NCBI GenBank assembly: GCA_031181325.1
Contig: JAPSKX010000011.1
Span: forward strand, 1-54,152
Length of the DNA: 54,152 nucleotides
Direction: 5' to 3'
Source: Paenibacillus sp.
Lineage (GTDB): Bacteria; Bacillota; Bacilli; Paenibacillales; YIM-B00363
Position 1 is the stretch's first letter; every line of letters begins with the position of its first letter. Under the pieces are notes generated by a model, which was not told where the DNA came from, ran no database searches, and was given only the letters and a program-made list of their open reading frames with translations. The translations under genes were made by a program, and so were the position numbers. This document shows, piece after piece, positions 1-7,718 of the stretch.

Positions 1-1
1 C

Positions 2-1495
2 GTCGCCGCGCGGCCCCCGCCCCGGGCCGAGAAGTCGTACCCCGAGCCGCTCGACTACCTAGGCTGGTGCAGCTGGGACGCGTTCTACCAGAAGGTCGAC
101 GCGGACGGGCTGCTCGCCAAGACGGGCGAGCTCGCGGAAGCGGGCCTTCCGGTCCGCTGGGTCATGATCGACGACGGCTGGTCGGAGGTAAGCTCGGACA
201 AGCGGCTGCGTTCCTACGACGCGGTGAAGTCGAAGTTTCCGGGCGGCCTCGCGCCGGTCGTGCGCGAGATGAAGGAGCGGTTCGGCGTGCGCTGGGTCGG
301 CGTCTGGCATACGATCGCCGGCTATTGGGGCGGCATCGACCCGGAGGGCGAGCTGTTCGAGCGGAATCGCGCCAACCTGTTCGAGACGAACGGCGGCGTG
401 TGGGTGCCCGCGCCGGACGCGGGCGCGGCGTTCGCGTTCTGGAACGACTGGCACGGCTACCTGAAGAAGCAAGGCATCGACTTCGTGAAGGTGGACAGCC
501 AGAGCGCGGTGCTGAACTTCTTCCGGGATTTGAAGCCGATCGGCCAAGCCGCCAAGGCGGCGCATACGGCGCTCGAAGCGTCGGTCGGGCTCCACTTCGG
601 CGGCACGATCATCAACTGCATGGGCATGGCCTCGGAAAATGTCTGGCACCGCCCGATGTCTTCCGTCTCCCGCAACAGCGACGACTTCGTGCCGGAGGAG
701 GCGACGGGCTTCCGCGAGCACGCCTTGCAGAACGCGTATAACTCCTTTTTCCACGGCCCGTTCTACTGGGGCGACTGGGATATGTTCTGGAGCACGAACC
801 ACGACGACGTGCAGAACATGGCGCTGCGCGCCGTCAGCGGGGGGCCGGTGTATATCAGCGATAAGCTCGGCATTACGAATCCGGACCATATTTGGCCGCT
901 CGTGTACGGCGACGGCCGCATCGTCCGCTGCGACCGCCCGGGCGTGCCGACCGCGGACTGCTTGACGCTCGATCCGGTGTCCGCCGGCGTGCCGCTGAAG
1001 CTGTGGAACACGGTCCGCGACGCCGGCGTCGTCGCCGCCTTCGGGCTGAGCGAGTCGGCGGCCGAAGGCACGGTCGGTCCGTCCGACGTGCCGGGCCTCG
1101 CCGGCGACAGCTTCGTGCAGTACGAGTACTTCTCCGGCAAGGCGGTTCGCGTCGGCGCGGGCGAGCGGCTGCCGCTGCGCCTCGAGCCGGCGGCGACGGC
1201 GATGTACGCGTACGTGCCGGAGCGCGCGGGCGGCGCGACGCCGATCGGCCTCGTGAACAAGCTCGTGCCGACGGCCGCGGTCGACGCGGTCATCGACGCG
1301 GGCGCGAAGACGACCGCCCTGCTGCGCGAAGGCGGCCGCTTCGGCTTCGTCGCATCGGGGAACGTCGTCCGCGCCGCCGTGAACGGCCGCGCCGTCGAGG
1401 TCGCGGCGCGCGACGGCTGGTACGAGGTCGACTGCGCCGGCGAAGCCGGAGCGGTCGTCGTCGATATCGAGATCGAAGGAGCGATGCACGCATAA
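2..1495 (+). CDS. GH36-type raffinose synthase / alpha-galactosidase-like glycosidase, 5' end missing
   Basis: The gene enters from the left edge; 497 codons are visible and the start lies outside the window. The fragment opens with GWCSWDAFY (bases 62-88), the signature of the plant-like raffinose synthase / alkaline alpha-galactosidase branch of GH36. Next come WVMIDDGWSE, FVKVDSQS (probable nucleophile Asp encoded at 494-496) and RNSDDF (second conserved acidic site, 680-685). The C-terminal 150 residues resemble a beta-sandwich domain. By family knowledge such enzymes hydrolyse or transfer alpha-galactosyl groups of raffinose-type sugars. No signal peptide can be judged because the N-terminus is absent. 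Upstream neighbours are unseen, and the next gene is over 300 bases away on the other strand, so this is probably the last gene of its operon. Family is confident; substrate is not. Confidence 0.85.
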   Translation, partial: VAARPPPRAEKSYPEPLDYLGWCSWDAFYQKVDADGLLAKTGELAEAGLPVRWVMIDDGWSEVSSDKRLRSYDAVKSKFPGGLAPVVREMKERFGVRWVGVWHTIAGYWGGIDPEGELFERNRANLFETNGGVWVPAPDAGAAFAFWNDWHGYLKKQGIDFVKVDSQSAVLNFFRDLKPIGQAAKAAHTALEASVGLHFGGTIINCMGMASENVWHRPMSSVSRNSDDFVPEEATGFREHALQNAYNSFFHGPFYWGDWDMFWSTNHDDVQNMALRAVSGGPVYISDKLGITNPDHIWPLVYGDGRIVRCDRPGVPTADCLTLDPVSAGVPLKLWNTVRDAGVVAAFGLSESAAEGTVGPSDVPGLAGDSFVQYEYFSGKAVRVGAGERLPLRLEPAATAMYAYVPERAGGATPIGLVNKLVPTAAVDAVIDAGAKTTALLREGGRFGFVASGNVVRAAVNGRAVEVAARDGWYEVDCAGEAGAVVVDIEIEGAMHA

Positions 1496-1585
1496 GCGCG
1501 CTGTCGCGCGCGGAATATCCGCGCCCGAACATTCCGGTCGATAAGATCAAAGCGATCAACGAAGGTAAATCAGCTCCACGCGAAA

Positions 1586-1620
1586 ACGCGCCCGCCGTTG
1601 GGATTCCTCGGCGGGCGCGT
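1586..1620. terminator. GC-rich hairpin after the GH36 gene
   Basis: A perfect 11-bp inverted repeat (ACGCGCCCGCC at 1586-1596 and its complement at 1610-1620) has a 13-base loop. It lies 90 bases after the GH36 stop. There is no T-run on its right side; on the left the opposite strand reads CGTTTTCG. It may end transcription weakly in either direction or be a stand-alone repeat. Confidence 0.4.
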
Positions 1621-1640
1621 GTTATGGAAACGGAAAAAAT

Positions 1641-1799
1641 CCCTCTCATTCGCTGCAACGAGACGGTCCCGGACCGGTTAGGCGGAGAATGTCCCTCTTA
1701 TTCGTCCCAAACGCGGGAAATCCTCGGGAATCAGCCGAATAAGAGGGAGGATTTCCTTCTAAATCATCTAAGAAGGGCATTTTCGGACCAATTAGAGGG
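1641..1799. repeat. Array of inverted CCCTCTTATTCG-type elements with 52-base spacing
   Basis: This gene-free stretch carries four related elements: CCCTCTCATTCG at 1641-1652, CCCTCTTATTCG at 1693-1704, the reverse complement CGAATAAGAGGG at 1736-1747, and CAATTAGAGGG at 1789-1799. The first pair is spaced by exactly 52 bases, and the AGAGGG cores of the second pair (ending 1747 and 1799) also by 52. The 1693 and 1736 copies are perfect inverted repeats of each other. The whole block is therefore a palindrome of palindromes lying between the GH36 gene and the convergent oxidoreductase. It looks like a miniature interspersed intergenic repeat; no coding potential was seen. Confidence 0.7.
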
Positions 1800-1831
1800 A
1801 GGCTTTCCCTCCCGCGTCTCGCGGTCGCGCT

Positions 1832-2914
1832 TTACTGCGCCGCTTCGATGCGCGCGATTTCTTTGCGCACGATCGGGGCGACCTTCGTGCCGAGCAGCTC
1901 GATCGTACGCAGCAGCTCGCGATGCGGCACGCCGCTGACGTCGACGTGAAGCAGGAAGCGCGTGAGGCCGAGGTTCTTCCGCAGCAGCACGATCTTCTCC
2001 GCGACGTATTCCGGATCGCCCACGTAGAGGGCGCCGCGAAGGCTGCGAGCGGCGTCGAACGCGGCGCGGCCGTAGTGGCCCCAGCCCCGCTCGCGACCGA
2101 TCGCGTTCATCATCTGCTGCGTCGGCGGGAAGAACAGCTCGGCGGCGCTATCAGTCGTGTCGGCGATGAAGCCGTGCGAATGCGTCGCGATCGGCAGCTT
2201 CGCCGGATCGTGGCCGGCATGCGCCGCTGCTTCCTTATACAGCCGCACGAGCGGCGCGAACTGCTCCGGCTGCCCGCCGATGATAGCGAGCACGAGCGGC
2301 AGGCCGAGCATGCCGGCGCGGACGACCGACTCCGGGTTGCCGCCGCTGCCGATCCACACGGGCAGCGGCTGCTGCACCGAGCGCGGGTAGACGCCGCGGT
2401 CGTCGATGGCGGGGCGGTGGCCGCCGGGCCAGGTCACCTTCTCCGAATCCCGGATCTTCAGCAGCAGCTCCAGCTTCTCGTTGAACAGCTCGTCGTAGTC
2501 TTCGAGACTATAGCCGAACAACGGGAACGACTCGATGAACGAGCCGCGGCCGGCCATAATTTCCGCCCGGCCGTTCGAGATCGCGTCGACGGTCGAAAAT
2601 TGCTGATAGACGCGCACCGGATCGTCCGAGGACAGCACGGTAACGGCGCTGGACAGCCGGATGCGACTCGTGCGGGCGGCGCCGGCGGCCAAGATGACGG
2701 CCGGCGCGCTCGCCGAGTAATCCGGACGATGATGCTCGCCGATCGCATAGACGTCGAGGCCGGCTTGCTCCGCGACGACGATCTCCTCGACGCCTTGGCG
2801 AATGCGCTCGGCGTGGCTGACGGGCTTGCCGTTCACCGGGTTCGGCGTCGCCTCAAGGAAGGTGCTGATGCCGATCTCCATCAAGGGAGCGGCGGATGGG
2901 GGATGGTCTGACAT
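1832..2914 (-). CDS. LLM-class (luciferase-like) flavin-dependent oxidoreductase
   Basis: A 360-residue protein of the bacterial luciferase-like monooxygenase superfamily, a TIM barrel that uses reduced FMN/F420-type flavin. Visible family blocks are the N-terminal MEIGISTFLE strand, the YAIGEHHRPDYSASAP block near residue 55, the AGRGSFIESFPLFGY block, and PVWIGSGGNPESV, which contacts the flavin phosphate. An in-frame ATG lies 11 codons upstream. The start at 2914 is preferred because a perfect AAGGAGG (complement of 2924-2930) sits 9 bases before it. The substrate cannot be told; many close relatives are annotated only as atypical oxidoreductases in the MsnO8 style. It stands alone, divergent from the lipoprotein gene. 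Confidence 0.85.
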   Translation of the reverse strand: MSDHPPSAAPLMEIGISTFLEATPNPVNGKPVSHAERIRQGVEEIVVAEQAGLDVYAIGEHHRPDYSASAPAVILAAGAARTSRIRLSSAVTVLSSDDPVRVYQQFSTVDAISNGRAEIMAGRGSFIESFPLFGYSLEDYDELFNEKLELLLKIRDSEKVTWPGGHRPAIDDRGVYPRSVQQPLPVWIGSGGNPESVVRAGMLGLPLVLAIIGGQPEQFAPLVRLYKEAAAHAGHDPAKLPIATHSHGFIADTTDSAAELFFPPTQQMMNAIGRERGWGHYGRAAFDAARSLRGALYVGDPEYVAEKIVLLRKNLGLTRFLLHVDVSGVPHRELLRTIELLGTKVAPIVRKEIARIEAAQ

Positions 2915-2949
2915 GGCGCATGGCCTCCTTCGGTTGCTAGTGTGCATTC

Positions 2950-2979
2950 ATTGTATCACAAAATACTTCAAATTTGAAA
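2950..2979 (-). promoter_or_regulatory. Candidate sigma-A promoter of the flavin oxidoreductase, overlapping a palindrome
   Basis: On the minus strand TTTCAA (2979-2974) is followed after 18 bases by TACAAT (2955-2950), 36 bases before the chosen start codon. The -35 box overlaps a perfect 12-bp palindrome TTCAAATTTGAA at 2967-2978, a plausible operator. Confidence 0.45.
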
Positions 2980-3063
2980 TGATGACGCTGCGACAGCGGA
3001 AACTTCCTCCCGACTTGTTGCGTCCATATAGGAAAGTGCCAAGCGAAATCGGAGGGAGCCGCA

Positions 3064-3861
3064 ATGTATCGATGGGGGAGCGTCGTTTTATTGGTTATCG
3101 TACTGCTCGGATGCTCGCAAACGGATGGCCGGTCGGCGGATCTTCCGGCGACAAGCTCGCCGACCGAAGCGACGGAAACGGCGGAAGAACCGGCGCCCCG
3201 ACCGGACCTCGCGCCTATCGAGCCGCGGGACGAGCAACATGCGACGATGTACGCCGAACGCCTGCTGCAGGCCGTCAAGGATCGGGATGCGGATTCGCTG
3301 ATCCGTCTGCTTGCCAACGAGGAGAGCGCCATTCTTTACGACGAGAAGCTGGCCGGCGAAATTCTGAGAGGCTTCGAGGCGAATTTCGCGATCGACACAT
3401 TGGTCGTGAAGATATTTGACGAAGGCCATGCGATGTCGCCGGAGGCGGGGCAATTCGAGTTTCTGTTCGAGGACGGCGGTCCGCCGCGGGCGTACTCGGA
3501 GGAAACCGCGTTGGTCGTGCGGTTTTCGGACGGCGGGGTCGTACATTTCCACAATGCGTATCTCCGGTACTTCCCCTTCGCGGCGCCGATGGCGGAGACT
3601 TACCTTGGCTTGATTCGGAAGGCCGACGCGCAAGGGCTTGCAGCGTTCCTGAACGCCGACGACCTGGATGTGCCGATTCGGGTAGCCGAAGAGACGATTC
3701 GGCGATACGAGGAGATGTTCGATTTGGATAAGGCACAGACGAAATACGAGGGCGGATTTCGCTTCGCGATCGAAGACGGGAGCGGGATGACGCACGTGTT
3801 CGAAATCATCTATGGGGATGGCCTGATGGGGATCCGCGACGAGTTCATACCCGCTTTCTAA
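3064..3861 (+). CDS. Predicted lipoprotein of unknown function
   Basis: A 265-residue protein with a short hydrophobic N-terminus ending in the lipobox LLGC (Cys at residue 17), so it should be lipid-anchored outside the membrane. After a Thr/Glu/Pro-rich linker (about residues 20-55) come two similar-looking alpha/beta segments. One begins ATMYAERLLQAVKDRDADSLIRLL and the other AETYLGLIRKADAQGLAAFL, suggesting an internal duplication of an NTF2-like or DUF-type fold. GGAGGGAG lies just before the ATG. I do not recognise a specific family. It is convergent with the small gene at 3883-4071, only 21 bases away. Confidence 0.75.
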   Translation: MYRWGSVVLLVIVLLGCSQTDGRSADLPATSSPTEATETAEEPAPRPDLAPIEPRDEQHATMYAERLLQAVKDRDADSLIRLLANEESAILYDEKLAGEILRGFEANFAIDTLVVKIFDEGHAMSPEAGQFEFLFEDGGPPRAYSEETALVVRFSDGGVVHFHNAYLRYFPFAAPMAETYLGLIRKADAQGLAAFLNADDLDVPIRVAEETIRRYEEMFDLDKAQTKYEGGFRFAIEDGSGMTHVFEIIYGDGLMGIRDEFIPAF

Positions 3862-3882
3862 GCCCGCGCCGCTTGAGTCCGC

Positions 3883-4071
3883 TTACGCATGATATTTGCC
3901 GCTCGGCGCGTTTAATACCCATTCAAGCAGCAGGATGGAATCTTCGACGCGCTCGATGTGCGCGAGGAGCGAGGCGTCTGTCGACGCGTCGTTCGTCAGG
4001 CGCGATTCGAGCGTTTTCTTCTGCATCGTCAGTTCGTTAAGCTTTCGCTGGATTTGTTGTTCGGTACGCAT
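3883..4071 (-). CDS. Small coiled-coil protein, unknown
   Basis: A 62-residue protein beginning MRTEQQIQRKLNEL, rich in Lys/Glu/Gln/Leu and predicted by eye to form an antiparallel coiled-coil hairpin (helix, ASTDAS turn, helix), ending in a short WVLNAPSGKYHA tail. An upstream in-frame start would add 30 residues. The internal start at 4071 is preferred because GAAGGAG lies 11 bases before it and the extra residues show no conserved character. Small proteins of this kind are common in Paenibacillus and have no assigned role. Confidence 0.6.
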   Translation of the reverse strand: MRTEQQIQRKLNELTMQKKTLESRLTNDASTDASLLAHIERVEDSILLLEWVLNAPSGKYHA

Positions 4072-4240
4072 GCGGATCGTTGCTCCTTCGACATTGTGGT
4101 TTCCTGTATCATACCATCCTTGGGGGGCAAGGTGTACGGACGACGGTATGAACGCGGTCAAGCGATGCGGACAATCACCGAAGCGAAGGAAGGCACGGCG
4201 TTCCGGTAGAGAGCCGGGGGCTGCCCAAGCATAGAAACAT

Positions 4241-5056
4241 CTACGAAGGGGGCGGCCCCTGTTCGCCCGCGCCGCGCCATAATTTGATTTGTTCCTTCAA
4301 GTAGGTCGAGGGGAGCGCGCCGGTCACCTTCTTAAACACTCTGTTAAAGTAGGAGGGTTCGCAGAAGCCGAGATAATCGGATATTTCGCCTACGCTCATC
4401 TTGGAATGCGCCAGAAGGTCGCAGGCGGCGGAAATCCGCAGTTGTTGGACGTACTCGGTGATCGTGCGCCCCGTCGCCTGCTTGAAGATCGTACTGGTGT
4501 AGTTCGGCGTCCGTTCGATCTTCGCCGCGAGCTCCGCAATGCGAATCGGCTCCCGGTATCGGGAGAGGAGCTCCTCCTGCAGCGTCATGACCAGCTTATA
4601 CGACGCGGGCGGCAGCGCGCGCGGCTCGACTTCCTCTTGGACGTGCGCGAGCATCTCCAGTAGCGCGGCGTGGCAGATCGTCTCCGCACGGGCGGATTTG
4701 CGAAGCCACGCTTGCGTAAGCGCGGAGAACCGCTGCTTCAGATAGTCGAACGCGAACGGCGCCGCGCGGAGCGGCGTCGGCCGCATCAGCAGCGGGAGCT
4801 CCTCGCCGTCGCCGGCGTACCGGAAGTGGGCGGCGTACATGGCGAAGGGCTGACCCGATCCGTTGATCGCGCCGCGGACCGAGCCTTGGGGAATAAACAA
4901 TACGTCGCCTTTGCGCAGCGGATGGCGGACCCCGTCGACCGTATACTCGATGGCTCCGCCCGCGAGAAGCAGGAAGATATGCCTGTCGATTCGGGACGAC
5001 GGAACATGCCAGTCGGGAACGCCGCGTTCGAAATAGACGGATAACGTTTCGATCAT
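4241..5056 (-). CDS. AraC-family transcriptional regulator with N-terminal cupin domain
   Basis: A 271-residue regulator. The N-terminal half is a cupin-type sugar-sensing barrel (GGAIEYTVDGVRHPLRKGD, then IPQG). The last 100 residues are a double helix-turn-helix AraC domain: IAELAAKIERTPNYTSTIFK for the first helix pair and VGEISDYLGFCEPSYFNRVFKKVTG for the second, which is the family signature. A GAGAGGAG ribosome site precedes the start. It is divergent from the amidohydrolase/Rieske pair, with a 168-base shared intergenic region holding repeated TAGAA(T/G)TCG-like elements, so that pair is the likely target. Ligand unknown. Confidence 0.88.
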   Translation of the reverse strand: MIETLSVYFERGVPDWHVPSSRIDRHIFLLLAGGAIEYTVDGVRHPLRKGDVLFIPQGSVRGAINGSGQPFAMYAAHFRYAGDGEELPLLMRPTPLRAAPFAFDYLKQRFSALTQAWLRKSARAETICHAALLEMLAHVQEEVEPRALPPASYKLVMTLQEELLSRYREPIRIAELAAKIERTPNYTSTIFKQATGRTITEYVQQLRISAACDLLAHSKMSVGEISDYLGFCEPSYFNRVFKKVTGALPSTYLKEQIKLWRGAGEQGPPPS

Positions 5057-5120
5057 GCATCGCAGCTCCTCTCGTTATCGCATCGTGAATCGCACATGTC
5101 GATAATATCATACTCTATCG

Positions 5121-5194
5121 TAGAATCGTTCAATTAATGATTGGAGACTTCATAGCTTCATTCCCCGATTCTACTTAAACTTATAGGTAGAAGT
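5121..5194. promoter_or_regulatory. Cluster of TAGAATCG-like elements in the AraC/amidohydrolase divergent region
   Basis: TAGAATCG at 5121-5128 has a perfect inverted copy (CGATTCTA) at 5166-5173, and a related TAGAAGTCG starts at 5188. TTCTAC (5169-5174) and GTAGAA (5187-5192) also form an inverted pair. Three copies in 75 bases between a regulator and its divergent neighbour is what an AraC operator cluster would look like. No clear -35/-10 pair was found for the rightward gene. Confidence 0.4.
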
Positions 5195-5224
5195 CGATGG
5201 GGAATGAGAGAGGAGTTCAACGAC

Positions 5225-6328
5225 ATGCAGAAACGAACGATCATCGTCGATACGGACGTGCATAACGGACCGAAGCATCCGCGGGAGCTGCTGCCGCATT
5301 TACCGAAGGTGTGGCACGAGCAGTTTCTGGAGATGAATATCGGAGCGGCTCGCTTGTATTACTCCGCCGTCGGCGGCTCGCGCAAGGACGCGGTGCCGGA
5401 TGCGGGCGGCGCGCCGGGCAGCGATCCCGAGTTCATGATTCGCCAGTTGATCGAGCCCTACGGAATCGACTATGCGATTCTGAACTCCGGTATCGAAATT
5501 TCGCTGTATCCCGACCCCGATTACGCGAACGCCGTCGCATCCGCTTGGAACGATTGGATGGCGGAACGCTGGTTGACCGTCTCGCCCGTCTTCCGCGGGT
5601 CCATCTTGATCAACAGCGCGGATCCGCAGGCGGCCGCGGCGGAAATCGACCGCATGGCCGGTCACCCCGGGATGGTGCAGGTCATCATGACGAGCGCGGC
5701 GAGCCGGCTGCTCGGCCAACGGATGTACCACCCGATCTACGAGGCGGCGGAGCGGAACGGCTTGCCGGTCGCCATCCACCCCGGCGGAGAAGGAAGGGGC
5801 ATCTCCCCGGCGCCGACGGCGCCCGGATATCCGACGAGGTATATGGAATGGCACAACATTCTTCCGACGAGCTATATGGCCCATATCAACTCGCTCGTAT
5901 GCGAAGGCGTATTCGAGAAGTACCCCGGACTGAAGTTCGTGGCGATCGAAGGCGGCATCGCTTGGCTGCCGCACCTGATGTGGCGCATGGATAAAAATTA
6001 CAAGGCGCTTCGTTCGACGACGCCGTGGCTGAAGCGGCGTCCGTCGGAATACATTCGGGAGCATATTTACTTGACGACGCAGCCGATCGAGGAACCGGAC
6101 GACCCGAAGCATCTGCAGTATATCTTCGAGATGATCGGCGCGGAACGCAACGTCATGTTCTCGACGGATTACCCGCACTGGGACTTCGACAACCCGCTCA
6201 TGGCGCTGCCTCCCATGGATCGCGAGCTGAAGCGGCGCATCATGGGACTGACCGCGCTGGAGCTGTACCGATTGCCGCACCCCGGCGGCGCGGAAGGGAA
6301 GGGGGACGCCGCGGATGGAGAAGCGTAA
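5225..6328 (+). CDS. Amidohydrolase-2 (ACMSD-like) family metal-dependent hydrolase
   Basis: A 367-residue TIM-barrel protein of the amidohydrolase_2 family. Metal-site hallmarks are present: IVDTDVHNGP at the N-terminus (in place of the usual DxHxH), AIHPGGEG in the middle, EGGIAWLPHLMWRMD, and MFSTDYPHWDFDNP near the C-terminus, which supplies the conserved Asp. Relatives hydrolyse or decarboxylate aromatic acids and lactones. The ATG at 5225 is chosen over one 7 codons earlier because GAGAGGAG lies directly between them. Its 3' end overlaps the Rieske gene by 14 bases, implying translational coupling. The first metal motif has a single His (TDVH), so catalysis should be checked before naming a reaction. 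Confidence 0.82.
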   Translation: MQKRTIIVDTDVHNGPKHPRELLPHLPKVWHEQFLEMNIGAARLYYSAVGGSRKDAVPDAGGAPGSDPEFMIRQLIEPYGIDYAILNSGIEISLYPDPDYANAVASAWNDWMAERWLTVSPVFRGSILINSADPQAAAAEIDRMAGHPGMVQVIMTSAASRLLGQRMYHPIYEAAERNGLPVAIHPGGEGRGISPAPTAPGYPTRYMEWHNILPTSYMAHINSLVCEGVFEKYPGLKFVAIEGGIAWLPHLMWRMDKNYKALRSTTPWLKRRPSEYIREHIYLTTQPIEEPDDPKHLQYIFEMIGAERNVMFSTDYPHWDFDNPLMALPPMDRELKRRIMGLTALELYRLPHPGGAEGKGDAADGEA

Positions 6329-6671
6329 ATACGCCGTCGGAGCCGCGGAAGACGTTCGCCGCGAAGGGAAAGTCATCGTCCGCGCGAAAGGAATGGAGAT
6401 CGGCTTGTTCTACGTGGACGGCGCGTTCTACGCATGGAGGAATATGTGCCCTCACGCCGGCGCCCCCGTCTGCGCGGGACCGGTCGGCGCCACGACGCTG
6501 CCTTCCGACGTATACGAGTATCGGCTGGGCTGCGAAGGCGCGATTCTGCGATGTCCGTGGCACGGCTGGGAATTCGATCTGCGCAGCGGCGAGCATCTGA
6601 CCGATGCCGGCATTCGATTGAGAGGCTTCTCCGTGGCGGAAGAGAACGGACAATTATTCGTACTGCTGTAA
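6315..6671 (+). CDS. Rieske [2Fe-2S] ferredoxin-like protein
   Basis: A 118-residue, single-domain Rieske protein. The two cluster-binding boxes are complete: CPH with Cys45/His47 (CPHAGAPVC) and CPWHG with Cys80/His83. Length and motif spacing match stand-alone Rieske ferredoxins of dioxygenase systems or NirD-type proteins; no signal peptide or membrane segment, so it is cytosolic. It begins inside the amidohydrolase gene (14-base overlap), so the two are probably made together. By inference it passes electrons to, or is remnant of, an oxygenase system whose other parts are not in the window. It is convergent with the next AraC gene, 21 bases away. Confidence 0.88.
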   Translation: MEKRKYAVGAAEDVRREGKVIVRAKGMEIGLFYVDGAFYAWRNMCPHAGAPVCAGPVGATTLPSDVYEYRLGCEGAILRCPWHGWEFDLRSGEHLTDAGIRLRGFSVAEENGQLFVLL

Positions 6672-6692
6672 CCTCGCTCGAAGGCGGACCGG

Positions 6693-7583
6693 TCAGTCGC
6701 CCTTCTCCGCCTTCAGGCTTCGCGCATATTGCTTCGGCGTGCAGCCGTTGAATCGCTTGAACAGCTCGTAGAAGTGCGCCATATTGCCGATGCCGACCTC
6801 GCTCGCGACTTCCGCGATGCTGCGTCCGCTCGTCGCGAGCAGCCGCTCGGCTTTCGCGATCCGCTTGCGGTTGACGTAGTCCGTGAACGAAGCGCCCATC
6901 GCGCGCTTGAAATACCTCGAGAAGTAATGGTAGCTCATGCCGGCTTGGCGCGCCGCCTGCTCCATGTCGAGCTTCTCCGCGAGGTGCCGGTCGACGTATT
7001 CGACGATCGGCTTCAACGCGTAAGCGTCTACGCGCTCATGCGCCTGAAGCAATCCTCTGGTATCCCCCCGCAGCAGCGTCAGCAGCAGATGCTTAATGTG
7101 CATGCTGGCCGCGATTTCGTATCCTTTGGCTTCTCCCAGCACCTCCGCATGGATGCTCTCGACGATGCGCGCCACTTCGGCGCGTGTCGCGGCGTCCTCC
7201 TCGAAGATGTAATTCAACTCCTCGAGCGGCTGCAGCACCTCGGAAAACCATCGATAATACCGCATCATCGCCGGGTCGAAATACGGCTCCAAGTCGACGT
7301 GAAAGACGATGTATACGAGCGGATCCGGGCCGATCACGCGGCCGCGATGCAGCTGGGACGAGCCGATGACCATGACGTCGCCGGCCTTCAGCGTATACGT
7401 TCGATTCGGCGTCGCGATTTCGTGAACGCCTTGCTGAATAGAAAGGAACTCGACCTCTTTATGATAATGCCACGAAATGTCTTGCATCGGAGCGGGCTGT
7501 AGCCGCGGTATACTGGTAAATTGCCATACTTTCAGGCATAAGGCCGCATTTTGATAATGAATCGGTTCTTGGAAAAATTCCAT
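6693..7583 (-). CDS. AraC-family transcriptional regulator (cupin + HTH)
   Basis: A 296-residue regulator. The N-terminal cupin segment is WHYHKEVEFLSIQQGVHEI followed by LKAGDVMVIG. The C-terminal DNA-binding domain (about residues 190-290) carries MEQAARQAGMSYHYFSRYFK and IAEVASEVGIGNMAHFYELFK, ending in the CTPKQYAR block. The open frame runs far upstream, but the start at 7583 (MEFFQEPIHY) is supported by AGGTGA 6 bases before it and by the domain boundary. It is divergent from two Gfo/Idh/MocA oxidoreductases across 135 bases that hold a 21-bp-spaced direct repeat, so they are its likely targets. Confidence 0.88.
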   Translation of the reverse strand: MEFFQEPIHYQNAALCLKVWQFTSIPRLQPAPMQDISWHYHKEVEFLSIQQGVHEIATPNRTYTLKAGDVMVIGSSQLHRGRVIGPDPLVYIVFHVDLEPYFDPAMMRYYRWFSEVLQPLEELNYIFEEDAATRAEVARIVESIHAEVLGEAKGYEIAASMHIKHLLLTLLRGDTRGLLQAHERVDAYALKPIVEYVDRHLAEKLDMEQAARQAGMSYHYFSRYFKRAMGASFTDYVNRKRIAKAERLLATSGRSIAEVASEVGIGNMAHFYELFKRFNGCTPKQYARSLKAEKGD

Positions 7584-7609
7584 GGGCGTCACCTGCTTCT
7601 TTCGTCGAA

Positions 7610-7639
7610 GACAAAATCGGATAAGAAACGGACAAAACG
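7610..7639. promoter_or_regulatory. Candidate AraC operator: GACAAAA direct repeat, 21-bp spacing
   Basis: GACAAAA occurs at 7610-7616 and again at 7631-7637, exactly two helical turns apart, with CGGAtAAgAAA / CGGAcAAAACG (7618-7639) nested between and over them. Two half-sites on the same DNA face is the usual AraC binding geometry. It lies in the middle of the divergent region of an AraC gene and its presumed target operon. Confidence 0.45.
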
Positions 7640-7718
7640 TTGCATAGGCAAAGCCGTGAATAGACGGTATTGTGATGTCAGGAATGATTATACAACGAGA
7701 ACCGAGGAGGAAACACGT

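Noticed and set aside
59..1489. Long minus-strand open frame (476 codons) opposite the GH36 gene
   Set aside because: It is Arg/Ala/His-rich, lacks a ribosome site and any motif, and mirrors the codon bias of the plus-strand glycosidase with clear GH36 motifs.
1641..1799. CRISPR array
   Set aside because: Elements are inverted rather than direct, only four copies, degenerate, with no cas genes; better explained as an intergenic inverted-repeat element.
7551..7718. Upstream extension of the first Gfo/Idh/MocA gene
   Set aside because: It would cross the divergent promoter region; GAGGAGG and the Rossmann start fix the start at 7719.
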